From contig MU401507.1 in NCBI GenBank assembly GCA_022579005.1, forward strand, positions 2,066-66,065: 64,000 nt of DNA, in the 5' to 3' direction. Positions 45,822 through 56,505 of this stretch are shown piece after piece (position 1 is the first letter of the stretch; each line of letters opens with the position of its first letter). The position numbers and the translations under genes are program-made. The stretch comes from Poronia punctata. Lineage: Eukaryota; Ascomycota; Sordariomycetes; Xylariales; Xylariaceae. The notes beneath the pieces were generated by a model, which saw nothing but the letters and a program-made list of their open reading frames with translations, made no database searches and was not told the origin of the DNA.

Positions 45822-47090
45822 GCTCTCACACGGAAATACGGTCTCAGAAAACCTCGAGGGGTATACTGGTAGTATCAATGTCGCATTTAGACAAATAACA
45901 TGTGGCAAAGAAACTTGGGTTGGGTGTTATACGTTGCGGGTTATACTCCGTTAGTGCCCTGGAGGTGGGATGCAAAAAAGAATACCTGTGTAAAGTGGGA
46001 TAACCGCCTTGCGCTTGCCCAGATGGCCAAGATTGCGGTATTGTGATGCAGAACTGCAGCCACGTAGCACGTATCGAGAGGTCAACGGTTTATGCCCAGG
46101 TAGGTATCTAAGAATCTTATAGTAGTATTGCGGTGCCGGACTGACAAACTGATGGGCACACCAACGATGATGCTACCCTCATTTCATCATCCCGGTGTTG
46201 CAGGCTGGCAGCAAAATAAAGAGATAAACTCCATAAGGGACATGTATCTACACATATCCGTCTAGCTTGATCGTATGCACATACGTGAAACAATGTATCC
46301 AGTGAATGTAGCATGTGAACAATGTACAGTGGGAGTGTACCTACAACAAGTAGCTAACCATAGCCTTCTAGGGACATACGCGTTCTGTGTAGTTTGGAAC
46401 TTTGGTAGATTTAACGTTTGATTTGCTGGGCATCTTGGTCACTACAAATTAGTGTACTATACCTGTTTTGGCTGTCTCCTGGTCAACAGCGTACCAGCTC
46501 AATGTAAGCAAAGATACTTGCACCAAAGCAGTACCAAAACCTCTAGCGGGCTATTTTGCATCAACAGTACGGCGGGTCAGCGCAACAAAAGACACTACAA
46601 CACAGCCCGGCACTACAGTAGCATTATTTTACGTCGACAAATAGGTATACCTACTTGTAAACGTGTGTCTTGACATTTTACTTTTTCTTGTAATCTAGCA
46701 TATACCGGAATATCAAATAAACGTGTCTATGGAAACAAGCCCCCGGGCCCTCCCGAGACGAACCCGGGTCGCATTGCATTCCCACTGCTAACGCCTGTCT
46801 GCTGGAACTTCCACACCGTACGCTTACTACCTACCTACCACGGACCACATAATAAGGCCTTATTTCTATTGTCCGCTCAGTTGCTCCATTTGAGTATCCC
46901 CTTTGAAGCCAACGTCAACAACCTTTAGAGCATGGAAGACCACACGGTATAATGACCACCTATCATACGAATGCATGGTTGTAAACGCTAACATCGCGCC
47001 TCTCAGACTCGCAAAACAGGGCTCAAGCCCCCTACAACACGAATACCTTTTACCTCGTCGACCCAGAGTTCTATCGCCGGACTCCACGAG
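45822..47090. other. divergent intergenic region, acyltransferase / kinesin
   Basis: About 1.27 kb. On the minus strand, 46741-46815 has tRNA-like A-box and B-box words too close together for a tRNA (see findings). The minus-strand frame at 46866-47483 overlaps the kinesin 5' end and has no resemblance to known proteins. The 3' part likely holds the kinesin promoter. Confidence 0.5.
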
Positions 47091-50000
47091 ATGTCGGACT
47101 CTCAACACAACGCTCGCGTTCAATACGCGGCGCCCGTATCCAGCAGCGGGACCAAGCGGAACGCCCCGGCTCCAGGTGCGAAGGATCCTTTGATAAAAGA
47201 AGAATGGTAGTGAAAAGTAGCGGTGGCTTACAACGGTTATGTAGCTATAGTCTCGGACCCGAAGCGCAAGGCATTCCAAGGTGGCGCGAGCTTCCATGGC
47301 AGGCCCGCTACTGCATCTACGACTGGCACGAAGGCTGTAGGCGCCTCGCTCAAAGATCTTGTAAGTGTTGGAGTGTCGATTGTTTTTTTCGCCTGGGGAA
47401 GCACACCGTTGTAGTTCAATGCTAACAATGCACAGAATGGGCCTTTGCGCTTGCCCAGCACGAACATCGCCGCCCCTCGACATACTTCCACCGTCGCCTC
47501 TAACTCCAGCTTCACGTCCAATAGCAGTTATACGAATAGCCTTGGGTATGGCTCTCGACCCCCGTCACGATCACATACGAGGACACGGTCGGCCACTAGG
47601 CCGGCCCGGCCGGCGACTTCTATGGGTACAAGGGAAGAACCACAAGGGAACGGTACGCTGCCCCAACCACCACCTCCAACAGCAGGGCCGACAAGAAATA
47701 CCAAAGCACATAAAAAAGGGCTACGGAGATTCAAATCCGAACAAGTGTTGTCAAGCTCGGAACCCACCAATGCCCCACTACCTCGGGAAAGAGAAGCATC
47801 TTTGAGTTTACAATTCGGCAAGATGTCGTTGGGCGTAGATTATTCGCAAGGACAAGAGGCTCAAGCGAGTTTCAAGTCGAATGTTAGTGCCGTTAGTGCC
47901 GCATCGTCAAGCATTCCTCGACCGCTTCCTTCGACGCCACGCAAACGAAAACAACCTGAACCTTCGGTACACGAGGAAAGCAGTGATGACGCGCCTGATA
48001 ACCAAGTGGTTCCTGGAACACCAGCGACCGTAGTGGCACGGAAGCTTCAGCGCACCTTCAAGGACGTCAAGAATGCCATACCAACCTCCACATGGGCACA
48101 ATCTCCCTCTCCCACGAAGGCGCCGTTCCTGAACAAGTACACTGACACGAGAAACTACTTAGTCGCCTCTACTACAGACATTGACGAAAGGGTTGTGCGG
48201 ATGGACAGCGAACTGCAAAAAGTGAGGGAGTTTATGGAATCCACCGAGAAGACCAATGCAAGCGTCAAAGAAGAACTTGACCTCGCCAAGAAGAGTGGTG
48301 GGTAACGCATATACCTAGGACACGAATCGATTTGACTGGAAAATACTGACGATTCTCAGCACTTGCCCTGGAAGCCGAAGCGATCGAATTACGCTCGGAG
48401 AGGCTAAGGCTCAAAGACAAGTTGGAAGACGCCGAGCGTGTGACTCGACGGCTTCAGTTAGATCTCGAGGAGGAGAGGCGGCAGTTTGACCGCCAAAACA
48501 GGATACTAGAAGATGACCACAAACGGGAAATGGAACGCATGACGTCCGAGTTCTCCCTCGAAAAGCAGAAGTTGGCGAAACTACAACAGGAGTTTGAGGA
48601 TAGATGTGGCGCAGAGGCCGAGGCCCGGTTGGAAAGGCTCTCGCAGGAAAACAAGGAGCTACGGAGCACTCTTGAAAGGCAAAGGCGGGACCACGAACAC
48701 GAAATTCGACTACTGCAGGAAGACATACAACGAAGAGACGCTGACCTGCGGGGGATGAAGGAAGAGTTGAGGACTGCAAGCAATCACCGGTTCGAGCTCG
48801 AGACCCAGATACGGGGACATGTCGAGACCATCGATCGGCTCAGGAAGAGAGCAGAAGACGCCGAAGAGCGGCTTTCCAAAGACAAGGGGCATCTCGGTGG
48901 CCAGATAAGCTTGCTAAGCTCTACCATCGACCTGAAATCCGAACGCATCCAGACCCTAGAGGAAAATGCCAAGAAGTTACAGGCCGAGTGCGAGCTCGAG
49001 GTGCAGAACATCAAGGCTGCTGCGGAAAGGAAGATAGCCGATGAGACTGCCGTCCTAAGAGAGAAGCTGGTCAAGGAGGAAGAGAGGCGTCATAGGCTCT
49101 TCGAGCAACTTCAAGAGCTCAAAGGCAACATCCGAGTCATGTGCCGAATCAAACCTCCATCCGAGTCGGAGAGAGAAGCGTTGATACCGTTCAAACCACA
49201 AATGAATGAGATCGACGAGGACAAGATCGACGGTCTCATCATCCCCACCGTCAGGGAAGACCCGACGGAACCGGGCAAGATGCTACCCGGTAAGCCGCGG
49301 GACTTTAGTTTCGAGCGTGTCTTTGATGAGAAATGCACCAACCGAGACGTATTTGACGAGATTAGTCAGCTCGTCCAATCCGTCATGGATGGAAAGAAGG
49401 TGTGCATCTTCTGCTACGGCCAGACCGGGTCAGGCAAGACTTTTACGATGAGCAAGCGCCAGGGCGACGACGATGACGGCGTCATCCCCAGGACGCAGAG
49501 CATGATCTTCAGCGAAGTCGACAGGTTAAAGGCTCTCGGCTGGGAGTACACAGTCGAAGGCAGCTACCTCGAGGTCTACCAAGACAAGCTCTATGACCTA
49601 CTCGCGTCTCGGAATTCCAAGCCAGAGCCTTTGACCGTCGACCCTCTGGGAGAGGAGCTGAAGATCAAAGGCCACGATTTCACCCTCCTCAACGATGCGC
49701 GGGACCTTGACCAGATGGTCAAGACGGCGGATAATAACCGCCACGTGGCAGCCACGGTCAAGAACGATCGGTCTTCGCGCTCACACTCGATCCTCGTGCT
49801 TAAGATAACCGGTGTAAAGAAGAACGCTGAGGGTGAGATCATCAAGACGCGGAAAGGCACGTTGAACTTGATCGACTTGGCCGGTTCCGAAAAGCCCGAC
49901 AAGAACGGGCCTCCTCAAGTATACAAGGAAGGCGTGGAGATCAACAGCTCACTCAGTTATTTACGGACCGTGTTGGCAAGTCTAGGCCAGGGCAAGACGG

Positions 50001-50275
50001 AGGGAGTGGATTTCCGGTCTTACACCCTAACACAGCTCCTTCGGCCATCTTTGGGCAAGGGTTGTAGGACTCTGATGTTTGTCATGGTCAGCCCGTTGAA
50101 AGAGAATGAAAACGAGACGATACGCAGTCTTGAGTTTGCAAAAGATGTAAGTCTTCACCCTCCTTTTGTTTCTTCCTCTCTCTCTCTCTCCCTCTCCCTT
50201 GGCTGTAAACTGACTGGTCCGATATAGGCACAAAAAGTGAAAATGGGTGGCAACAGTAGCAAGCCGAAAAGGTAA
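47091..50275 (+). CDS. KLPA/KAR3: kinesin-14 family C-terminal motor (Kar3/KlpA type)
   Basis: A minus-end-directed microtubule motor for spindle assembly and nuclear fusion. Exons 47091-47175, 47251-47360, 47436-48297, 48360-50146 and 50228-50275 (963 aa); phases agree throughout. The N-terminal ~260 residues are a basic, Ser/Thr/Pro-rich tail (AAPVSSSGTKR, RSATRPARPATS). A long coiled coil spans ~290-600 (LQLDLEEERRQFDRQNRILE). Then comes the kinesin-14 neck and motor: LKGNIRVMCRIKPPSESE near 606, P-loop CYGQTGSGKT near 706, switch I NNRHVAATVKNDRSSRSHS near 820 and switch II NLIDLAGSE near 855. A motor at the C-terminus with this neck defines kinesin-14. The tiny last exon adds AQKVKMGGNSSKPKR. 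Exons 1-2 are the least certain. The gene is convergent with the DUF2855 gene. Confidence 0.92.
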
Positions 50276-50853
50276 AGCACCTACTAACGCGTCTGGCGAT
50301 CTCTTTCTTATTTACAACCATGGCCATGGTCAAAGGAGCTGCTAAACGGATGGTGGTTGTATTGCTGCATGTACTTGGAATCGTTTAGCAGGCGGTTAAA
50401 GCATGCGTTGTCCATGTGTTGTTGCGCTTTTCTTCTTCTTCTTCTTCTTCTTCTTCTTCTTCTTCTTCTTCTTCTTCTTCTTCTTTTTTTTTCTTTCTAG
50501 AAACGCCGCGGCATGGGCTCACCTTGCCCTTGGCTACATGATGGAGTTTGTAAAGGGGGTGGGGGTTGGTAATGAGGGCACTGACATGAGGATGGTCTGG
50601 CGTTTATGTGTTGTTGAAGGGTTACTATATGATGCCTCCTATGTCTCCCTCCTGGTGGCCTCCAGCCAGTATCATATGTGAAATAGGTAGTCCTCATGGG
50701 CAAAACAGGACGTAAATGAAAGCTCAGGTCGGATGAAATGAAATTCAATTACGATATTTTCTTCCTTTTAGGCCATAGTTTCCCAAGTGAGGCTTAGGCT
50801 TGTACGATAACATCATGTCTTTCCTTGGTAGATCATAGGTCCCCGATATCACA
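50276..50853. other. intergenic between convergent kinesin and DUF2855 genes
   Basis: About 580 bp including a (TTC)n microsatellite at about 50430-50485. No gene. Confidence 0.6.
50429..50485. repeat. (TTC)n microsatellite
   Basis: About 18 uninterrupted TTC triplets followed by a short T run. It lies about 155 bp downstream of the kinesin stop. Likely length-polymorphic between isolates. Confidence 0.9.
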
Positions 50854-52122
50854 TTACAACTTAAAAGCCAACCCTTCACTCGGTAGCACGTCACCACGTG
50901 CTAGACGATCCCATCCTTTGGCCAGGTCCTCCATACCCTGGCCCCAAGTCAAGCCGAACCCCTTGATACCCTCCTTACGCAGCCTCTCCCAGGATTGGGA
51001 TATCTCAGCCCAGTACTTCTCCTCGCCGATCTGCTTGATAGCCCGACGACCCATGTCGTCCGCATTTACCCGGACGGTCTTGAACGGGGGTGGGGCTTGC
51101 ATGGCCGCGAATCGCGCCGCTCTAGTAGCGGGGTCGATGATCTCGGAACCGACACCGACGTAGAGGGACTTGTCGGGTAGGACCGATGAAATGGCAGTGG
51201 CCCAGCGCGGACCGACGCCAGCCCGCCCGCCAAAGTCGAAGATGACGACGCGTTTCTCGTCTGATCCCTGGACGATGGTGTTAGGGTCGGCTGTTGTGCT
51301 TACCACGTCGTCGTAAGCGTCTGTTCCCTCTACGAAAGCTTTGGACGTCTCGCTTGACACGCCGACGACGCGGCGAGGACGGCCTTGCTCGGCGGTCCTG
51401 GCGCGGAGGAGCTTCGCGAACGCAATGCCGACTTTGGATCCGGGCGCAAGGACCAACACGGTCGCGTCGGTCAAGTCGGCGTCTTCGTGTGTCCAGACTG
51501 CCGCGTCATCCGGTACGGAAGCACCGGATACGACACGGCTCGTGTCGGAACTGAAGACGAAGCCTTCCATGAGGTGAGCGGTGAGGTGCATAACGCGCAC
51601 GAGGACATCGTAGGCGATGGCGGGCGACTTTGCCGCTATCTCGGATGCGCAAGACGTCGAAGGGGGATAGACGAAATAGCGATTGTAAATCGGCATGACA
51701 TGTTGTCTATACCCGCTCATGACGAAAATCTGATTTTGGATCTCATGGGTCCTAATCTCTAGATCCTGCGCTAGAGTGCCGAGGGGCACGTATCCCCATA
51801 CGTAGCTCCCCTTTGGCACTGCTTCGACAGTGGACTCGATGACTTGGGCGTAACCCCATGCGTTCATGCGTCCGTATTTGGAGGCGTCGTTGTACGGCGC
51901 TGGCGTGCTGGGTGGCAGGGGATGCACGTCCCACCAGTTTAGCATGGACCCGAGAGCGGCGTAGGTGAAGTTGTTCACCGTTAGACCTAGTACAGCTGTC
52001 CGTAGACGGATCGATGACGGGCCCAGGGCTGGATAGGGTATGGCATCGGGGAGGGGTATGAGCTTTTGCGAGAAGTAGTTGTTTTTATCCAGGACTTGGA
52101 TGGTGGGGATTTCTTCGGCCAT
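50854..52122 (-). CDS. DUF2855 family protein (MDR-like, function unknown)
   Basis: A single exon of 422 aa; ATG at 52122. The pattern matches the fungal/bacterial DUF2855 family, which resembles medium-chain dehydrogenase/reductases without established function. Features: N-terminal IRLRTAVLGLTVNNFTYAAL and an aromatic patch (YAALGSMLNWWDVHPLP), then MNAWGYAQVIESTVEAVPKG and YVWGYVPLGTLAQDLEI, as in the substrate-side fold of quinone-reductase-like enzymes. The C-terminal half has a nucleotide-binding-like segment ATVLVLAPGSKVGIAFAKLL (about residues 220-240) and VVIFDFGGRAGVG (near 295). No zinc ligands are obvious. The substrate cannot be inferred, and the neighbours (kinesin, cutinase) give no pathway hint. 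Confidence 0.8.
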   Translation of the reverse strand: MAEEIPTIQVLDKNNYFSQKLIPLPDAIPYPALGPSSIRLRTAVLGLTVNNFTYAALGSMLNWWDVHPLPPSTPAPYNDASKYGRMNAWGYAQVIESTVEAVPKGSYVWGYVPLGTLAQDLEIRTHEIQNQIFVMSGYRQHVMPIYNRYFVYPPSTSCASEIAAKSPAIAYDVLVRVMHLTAHLMEGFVFSSDTSRVVSGASVPDDAAVWTHEDADLTDATVLVLAPGSKVGIAFAKLLRARTAEQGRPRRVVGVSSETSKAFVEGTDAYDDVVSTTADPNTIVQGSDEKRVVIFDFGGRAGVGPRWATAISSVLPDKSLYVGVGSEIIDPATRAARFAAMQAPPPFKTVRVNADDMGRRAIKQIGEEKYWAEISQSWERLRKEGIKGFGLTWGQGMEDLAKGWDRLARGDVLPSEGLAFKL

Positions 52123-53170
52123 TGTAAGATTCCGTCTTTTGAAATTTCAATTATTTATTGTTGTTGTTTGTTTCGAGTAGATGAGTTAGTTCAGGTTCTA
52201 TGGCTTCCCTCGTGCTTCCTTATATATATATATCTTCGAACAACTAGAAAGGTGACTTAGTGAAGTGACAAGTCTTGCCTCTTCGGCCTAAAAAGCAAGC
52301 TTTGGATTGGGGATAAATAAGCAGTGGTTTTCCGTAGGGCTGACGGTTAACGTTCTAGAAACGTCGCTAACCTTTATAATATTAATATTAATTACCATGT
52401 GAAATAAACGGCCAGAAACATTCTGATAATCAACATAGGTAATACCTACTTAACTTTAGCGTGAGACTACTAGTTCGATACCAACATCAAGTTTATCCAC
52501 AAAGTTCCGAAGCCTCCCATGGTTTAAGTTGAAGCGGCCGCGGATATCTCACCTGTACACGTATTATAGGAAGGAAGGAAGATACCTATTATGTAGCGGG
52601 GCTGTGTCGTCGGTCGGCAAGCAGCAAGCCCGACCTGTATCCCAAAGTACGATAAATGCGTTGTCCGTACCTTTCCTCCTTTTTAGATAGCGTATGTCGG
52701 TGTAGGAGTCTACCTACCTTCGGCGTACATGGTATAGATTATAATGCAAGAACTTCTCATAACCAGTATCTGACCATCTACCAGTGGACTCTGGAGCGTC
52801 TTAACCGTATCTCTTACGTAAGCTAGGTACTAAGTGCTTGACACGTCAAACTCTTTACTTTGTCTTCGTAAGCCTTCCAACGACTGGAACCAATCTAATG
52901 AAACTTAACTAGCCGTGGCAGGAACTTTTCTATCATTCTATGCGTGCTTTCCACAGTACGAAAGAATGAAATTTCAAAGGAAGGTACTTCCGACTCTTAT
53001 AAGTGGCGCCTCGTGACGCAACCCAGACTCCAACAACCTCTTGTGGATTGTGGTTGTTAACTTGTTGGCGGGAACCTACCTAATCGTCCAGTGTTACTGC
53101 CAGACCGATAGAAAAGCCAAGGAAGCACAGCATACCGAAAGATGCAATTGTCGATCCGTCACCAGTCACA
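52123..53170. other. intergenic, DUF2855 promoter and cutinase 3' flank
   Basis: About 1.05 kb. A short TATATATATA run lies at 52223-52233 upstream of the DUF2855 start; TAGGTA words at 52430-52460 and 52560-52740. No gene. Confidence 0.5.
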
Positions 53171-54333
53171 CTAGACCTCACCTCGATCCAGCAATGAGCT
53201 CGTGGGCGACGGCCAAGCAACAAGCCTAGTCGGCACGGGCTTTGTCGGTTCAATGCCGTGGCCCAGTTCGCCCAATTCCGTCAAGTTGAATGCCAGAGGA
53301 CTGGGCCAGGGGTCTACAGCGTTGGCGGCAAGCACCATTTGCGCGAGGAACAAGGTCGCAGTCGGCACCCACTTGACGTAGTCCCAGTGCACCGGATAGA
53401 TGGGCACCAGCGTGCCGACACAGACCATGTCCCCTACGTTGCAGATGATGAGCGTCTGGTTCGCCGGGTATCCCGTGATGCGCCCGTGGTCTTGCATCGT
53501 CTGCGTGTCGCCAAAGGTCACGACGCCTGCGATCCGCCCCTTTACCGAGTCGGGGAGATCTTCGATTGCCCGGTGCACTACGGCTGCGCCTTGACTGTTG
53601 GCTCGTTAGCTCATCTGGTGCTTGACGCCCAGCGTGAAATGTCCTGTTGATGTAGACAAACTAGCCCCAACATAGTGCTGTTTCCACCTTCGCATCCCCC
53701 TTTGTCTGGGAGGTAGCACACGTGGTGTTCTCCGCCCTGTAGCCAAATCGCGATTGGAAATCCACCTATTTACCTATAACCTGATGCTATGATCTTGGAA
53801 TGTGGACATGCCGCCGCCGATGTCAGGATAGCTTGCACTAACATGCTAATATTAATATCATCATAGTGGCCTGACCGTTGACGGAGAATCACCTCACTAG
53901 GCCGTATAACGGGAACCAATTTTGTAAGAGACAAGAGGGACTCACTATAATATATAGCCCATGGCGGTGCTCCTCCAGGGTAATAGTTACCCCCGACCGA
54001 CCCGTAGTAGTCGACGCCTTGAGTCGCCACATTTGTTACGCCGAATGCTCTCTTAACGCTGTCAGACAATGTCGGGCCGACGGTGTTTCCCTACTTGACA
54101 CGCGTGTCGTCGTCATCATCAGCCACGCGTCGTTTACATACTCGAATATTTTAACTGTTTCGTACCACATTTCCCGGCTCGTACGTCGCCTTGGCAAAGA
54201 CCAATATTATCGGTCGGCAACCGTATTTCTGCAGCTCCGAAGACCACCAACCGACCGTCCAGTCCTGACGGCCGAGGAGAGACACGGAGGAGGCCGAGGT
54301 CAGGAGAAGTAGAGTGGATAGGATAATCTTCAT
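53171..54333 (-). CDS. secreted cutinase / acetylxylan esterase family hydrolase (divergent)
   Basis: An extracellular serine esterase of the cutinase superfamily. Exons 54166-54333, 53946-54090, 53774-53870 and 53171-53594 (277 aa); all phases agree. Signal peptide MKIILSTLLLLTSASSVSLL. Core strands: YGCRPIILVFAKATYEPGNV, VGPTLSDSV and TQGVDYYGSVGGNYYPGGA. The nucleophile elbow GYSQG is created exactly at the third splice junction (Ser137). The triad is completed by Asp192 in CNVGDMVC and His206 in YPVHWDY. Odd: the usual ARGSTE oxyanion segment reads AKATYE, and the C-terminus runs ~70 residues past the His with a Pro-rich tail. The second intron (53871-53945) has several possible acceptors; 53871 was chosen for phase. 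Substrate (cutin, acetylated xylan or other) is not deducible. Confidence 0.82.
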
Positions 54334-56505
54334 CTTTTGCTCCGGAGCACGGACGGCTAGTGGATCGGTCGAGCGATGTCTTTTATTTGGCAGAGTCGAG
54401 ACCCAGATACACGTAGTTAGGAAGGAGTTTGATGCCTAATAGGGGAACTATCGAGGTGGATTTTAAGTAACTCCACGAAAGCCTCTAACGAGATATACGT
54501 ATCCCATCATGACTGCCGATAGGGTCCGTACTTGGGAAGCATTGCTTTTCGAAAGTCCCTCGGGCCGGGAACCTTCTAATATTATTATCCTTGCTTGTTC
54601 TCGAGCCGCCTATCAACCTAAAACTAACCAACCAACCAAACGACAAACGACAGTTAGTCAACCCCCCAAAGGATGTCTAAGGACTTCGGCAACAAACACG
54701 CTAATAAATAGGGGAGCGATCGACCATACATCTATACTCCTCTCTCGGCAAGGTTTCGGCGGCGGACGTTTTCTACTATATCCCTTCGGGTTGTAATACT
54801 AATTTATCATCCTACCTAAGGACAGGCGATAAGGGAAAAACAGGGGAAAAGAGCAATAAAAAGCAAAAAATAAAATATATAAAGTACGGTACAGTAATCC
54901 CGGCCGTATTGGCCCACCCCCAAGCGCCATATCATATCCGGCTATTAACCCTCGCATAATTGCGAGCCAACGGATTCATTTGGGGTCGTTGCCCTCTTTT
55001 TTACCCCTTATTAAAAGGGGCACAGATATATGATATGTACTTACATGTAGACAGACTATGTTGGTCATTTCTATTTCGAACCAAAAACGCCCAATTCGTA
55101 CGTTCTATTCTACTGTTTGTTTACCTTGGACTATCAACCTTGGGTTAGTCACTACCTTTACCGCACACCACATCTCCTCCAAATCACGTTTTTTTTTCGC
55201 CCCAGGCCTTGGATAAATAGGTAGGTTAGGCCAATCTCCGCAATCAGTTTCTTCGTGTATGTATTGCACACGTACAAGACCAATCTCAACTATTGTGTCA
55301 AGATACACAACGGGAAACACATGCAAAACAAACAAAACGTCTTATACCTGCCGCGTGTCCTCGGCCGCAAGTTTGTTGATGTTGTTATACCTATGCCGAT
55401 ATCCGCACTTGTCAACATCTTATCACATACGCACAAAACACATGTAATACGTGTTTATACACTATGATACGTAACCTACCCAAGGTGCTTACTTCCGACC
55501 TTACTCATGCCCGGCATAATAATCTAGTCGGCCGTATTTTGGTCAAGCTTTTCGGGAAGATGACACAAATATGTTACTTCAAAACTCTCGGTGTCTCGGC
55601 AGATCTAAAGTTGGTCATGGTACAGGATATAAGACTAGGTAGATAGGTAAGTAGGTAGTCTTCGTTTTGTTACGATATACATGGCGTGTATATGCCCACC
55701 TCTCCAGATGGGTCTACGCGGCAAGACAGGCAGTTTCCACTTCTTCCGAATATTCACCCCTTATTACATCTGATCACAGTGGACATCCTGTATCTAGACT
55801 ACATGTTTTCTTGTACACCTGGGTTTGTTCAAATCGACGTTTCATTCGCTATCTAATCTTTCTCGCTGTGCTATGTAAAAAAAAGTGCCTGTCTCTTGCC
55901 ATCCATCCCCCGACAACTGAGCAAACAAATGGATGGGCTGATGGTTTTCTTTTTATCGAGGTCGTCGCATCTCTCGTAGTATCCTTGATCCCCCCGCGCC
56001 AAATCGTCAGAGCCCATATTCTAAACAGCTTTCCGTCTCTTTCTTTGAAACACAGTCCGCCTGTAAACTCCATACCATGACCAACGCCCCTCAGTTGATC
56101 CATACCAGTAGACAAAGTGATACATATAATGCTGTAAATACAGCAGCGTGTTCCATAAGCGCCCGCCCTTTTTGTATCCAAGAGGACACCAGGGCCATAT
56201 AGATAGAGTACTAGCAAGCTAAACTCCATATGCCGTCAAGAAAAACGTGCGCGCATTTCTTACTTTGGATGCTTGCGTGGCCGGCAGGGAAGCCCGAAAG
56301 AATGCCCCTATAAGGCACAACGTAGCAATATAACAAGCGCCTAATATCCTGAAAAATAAAAAGATAAAATCCACACTGAGTGCACGAGTGCATGATAGAA
56401 GTGTGTATGTACAATAACGGACCAGGGCAGATAAAGAGAAGCAACCCAGCCCCCGTTTCCGGGGCCGTCGGTCTCCAGCTTTGGTAAAACGTCAATGGGT
56501 ATTGG
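54334..56505. other. 2.2 kb without a recognised gene
   Basis: Upstream of the cutinase and downstream of the transcription factor. Short open frames on both strands (54509-54796, 55667-56080, 55849-56229, 56211-56495) show no domain and no codon-level support. Sequence near 54830-54880 is A-rich. Nothing else recognised. Confidence 0.5.

Noticed and set aside
46866..47483. 205-residue minus-strand frame
   Set aside because: It overlaps the kinesin first exons on the other strand and shows no domain or family resemblance.
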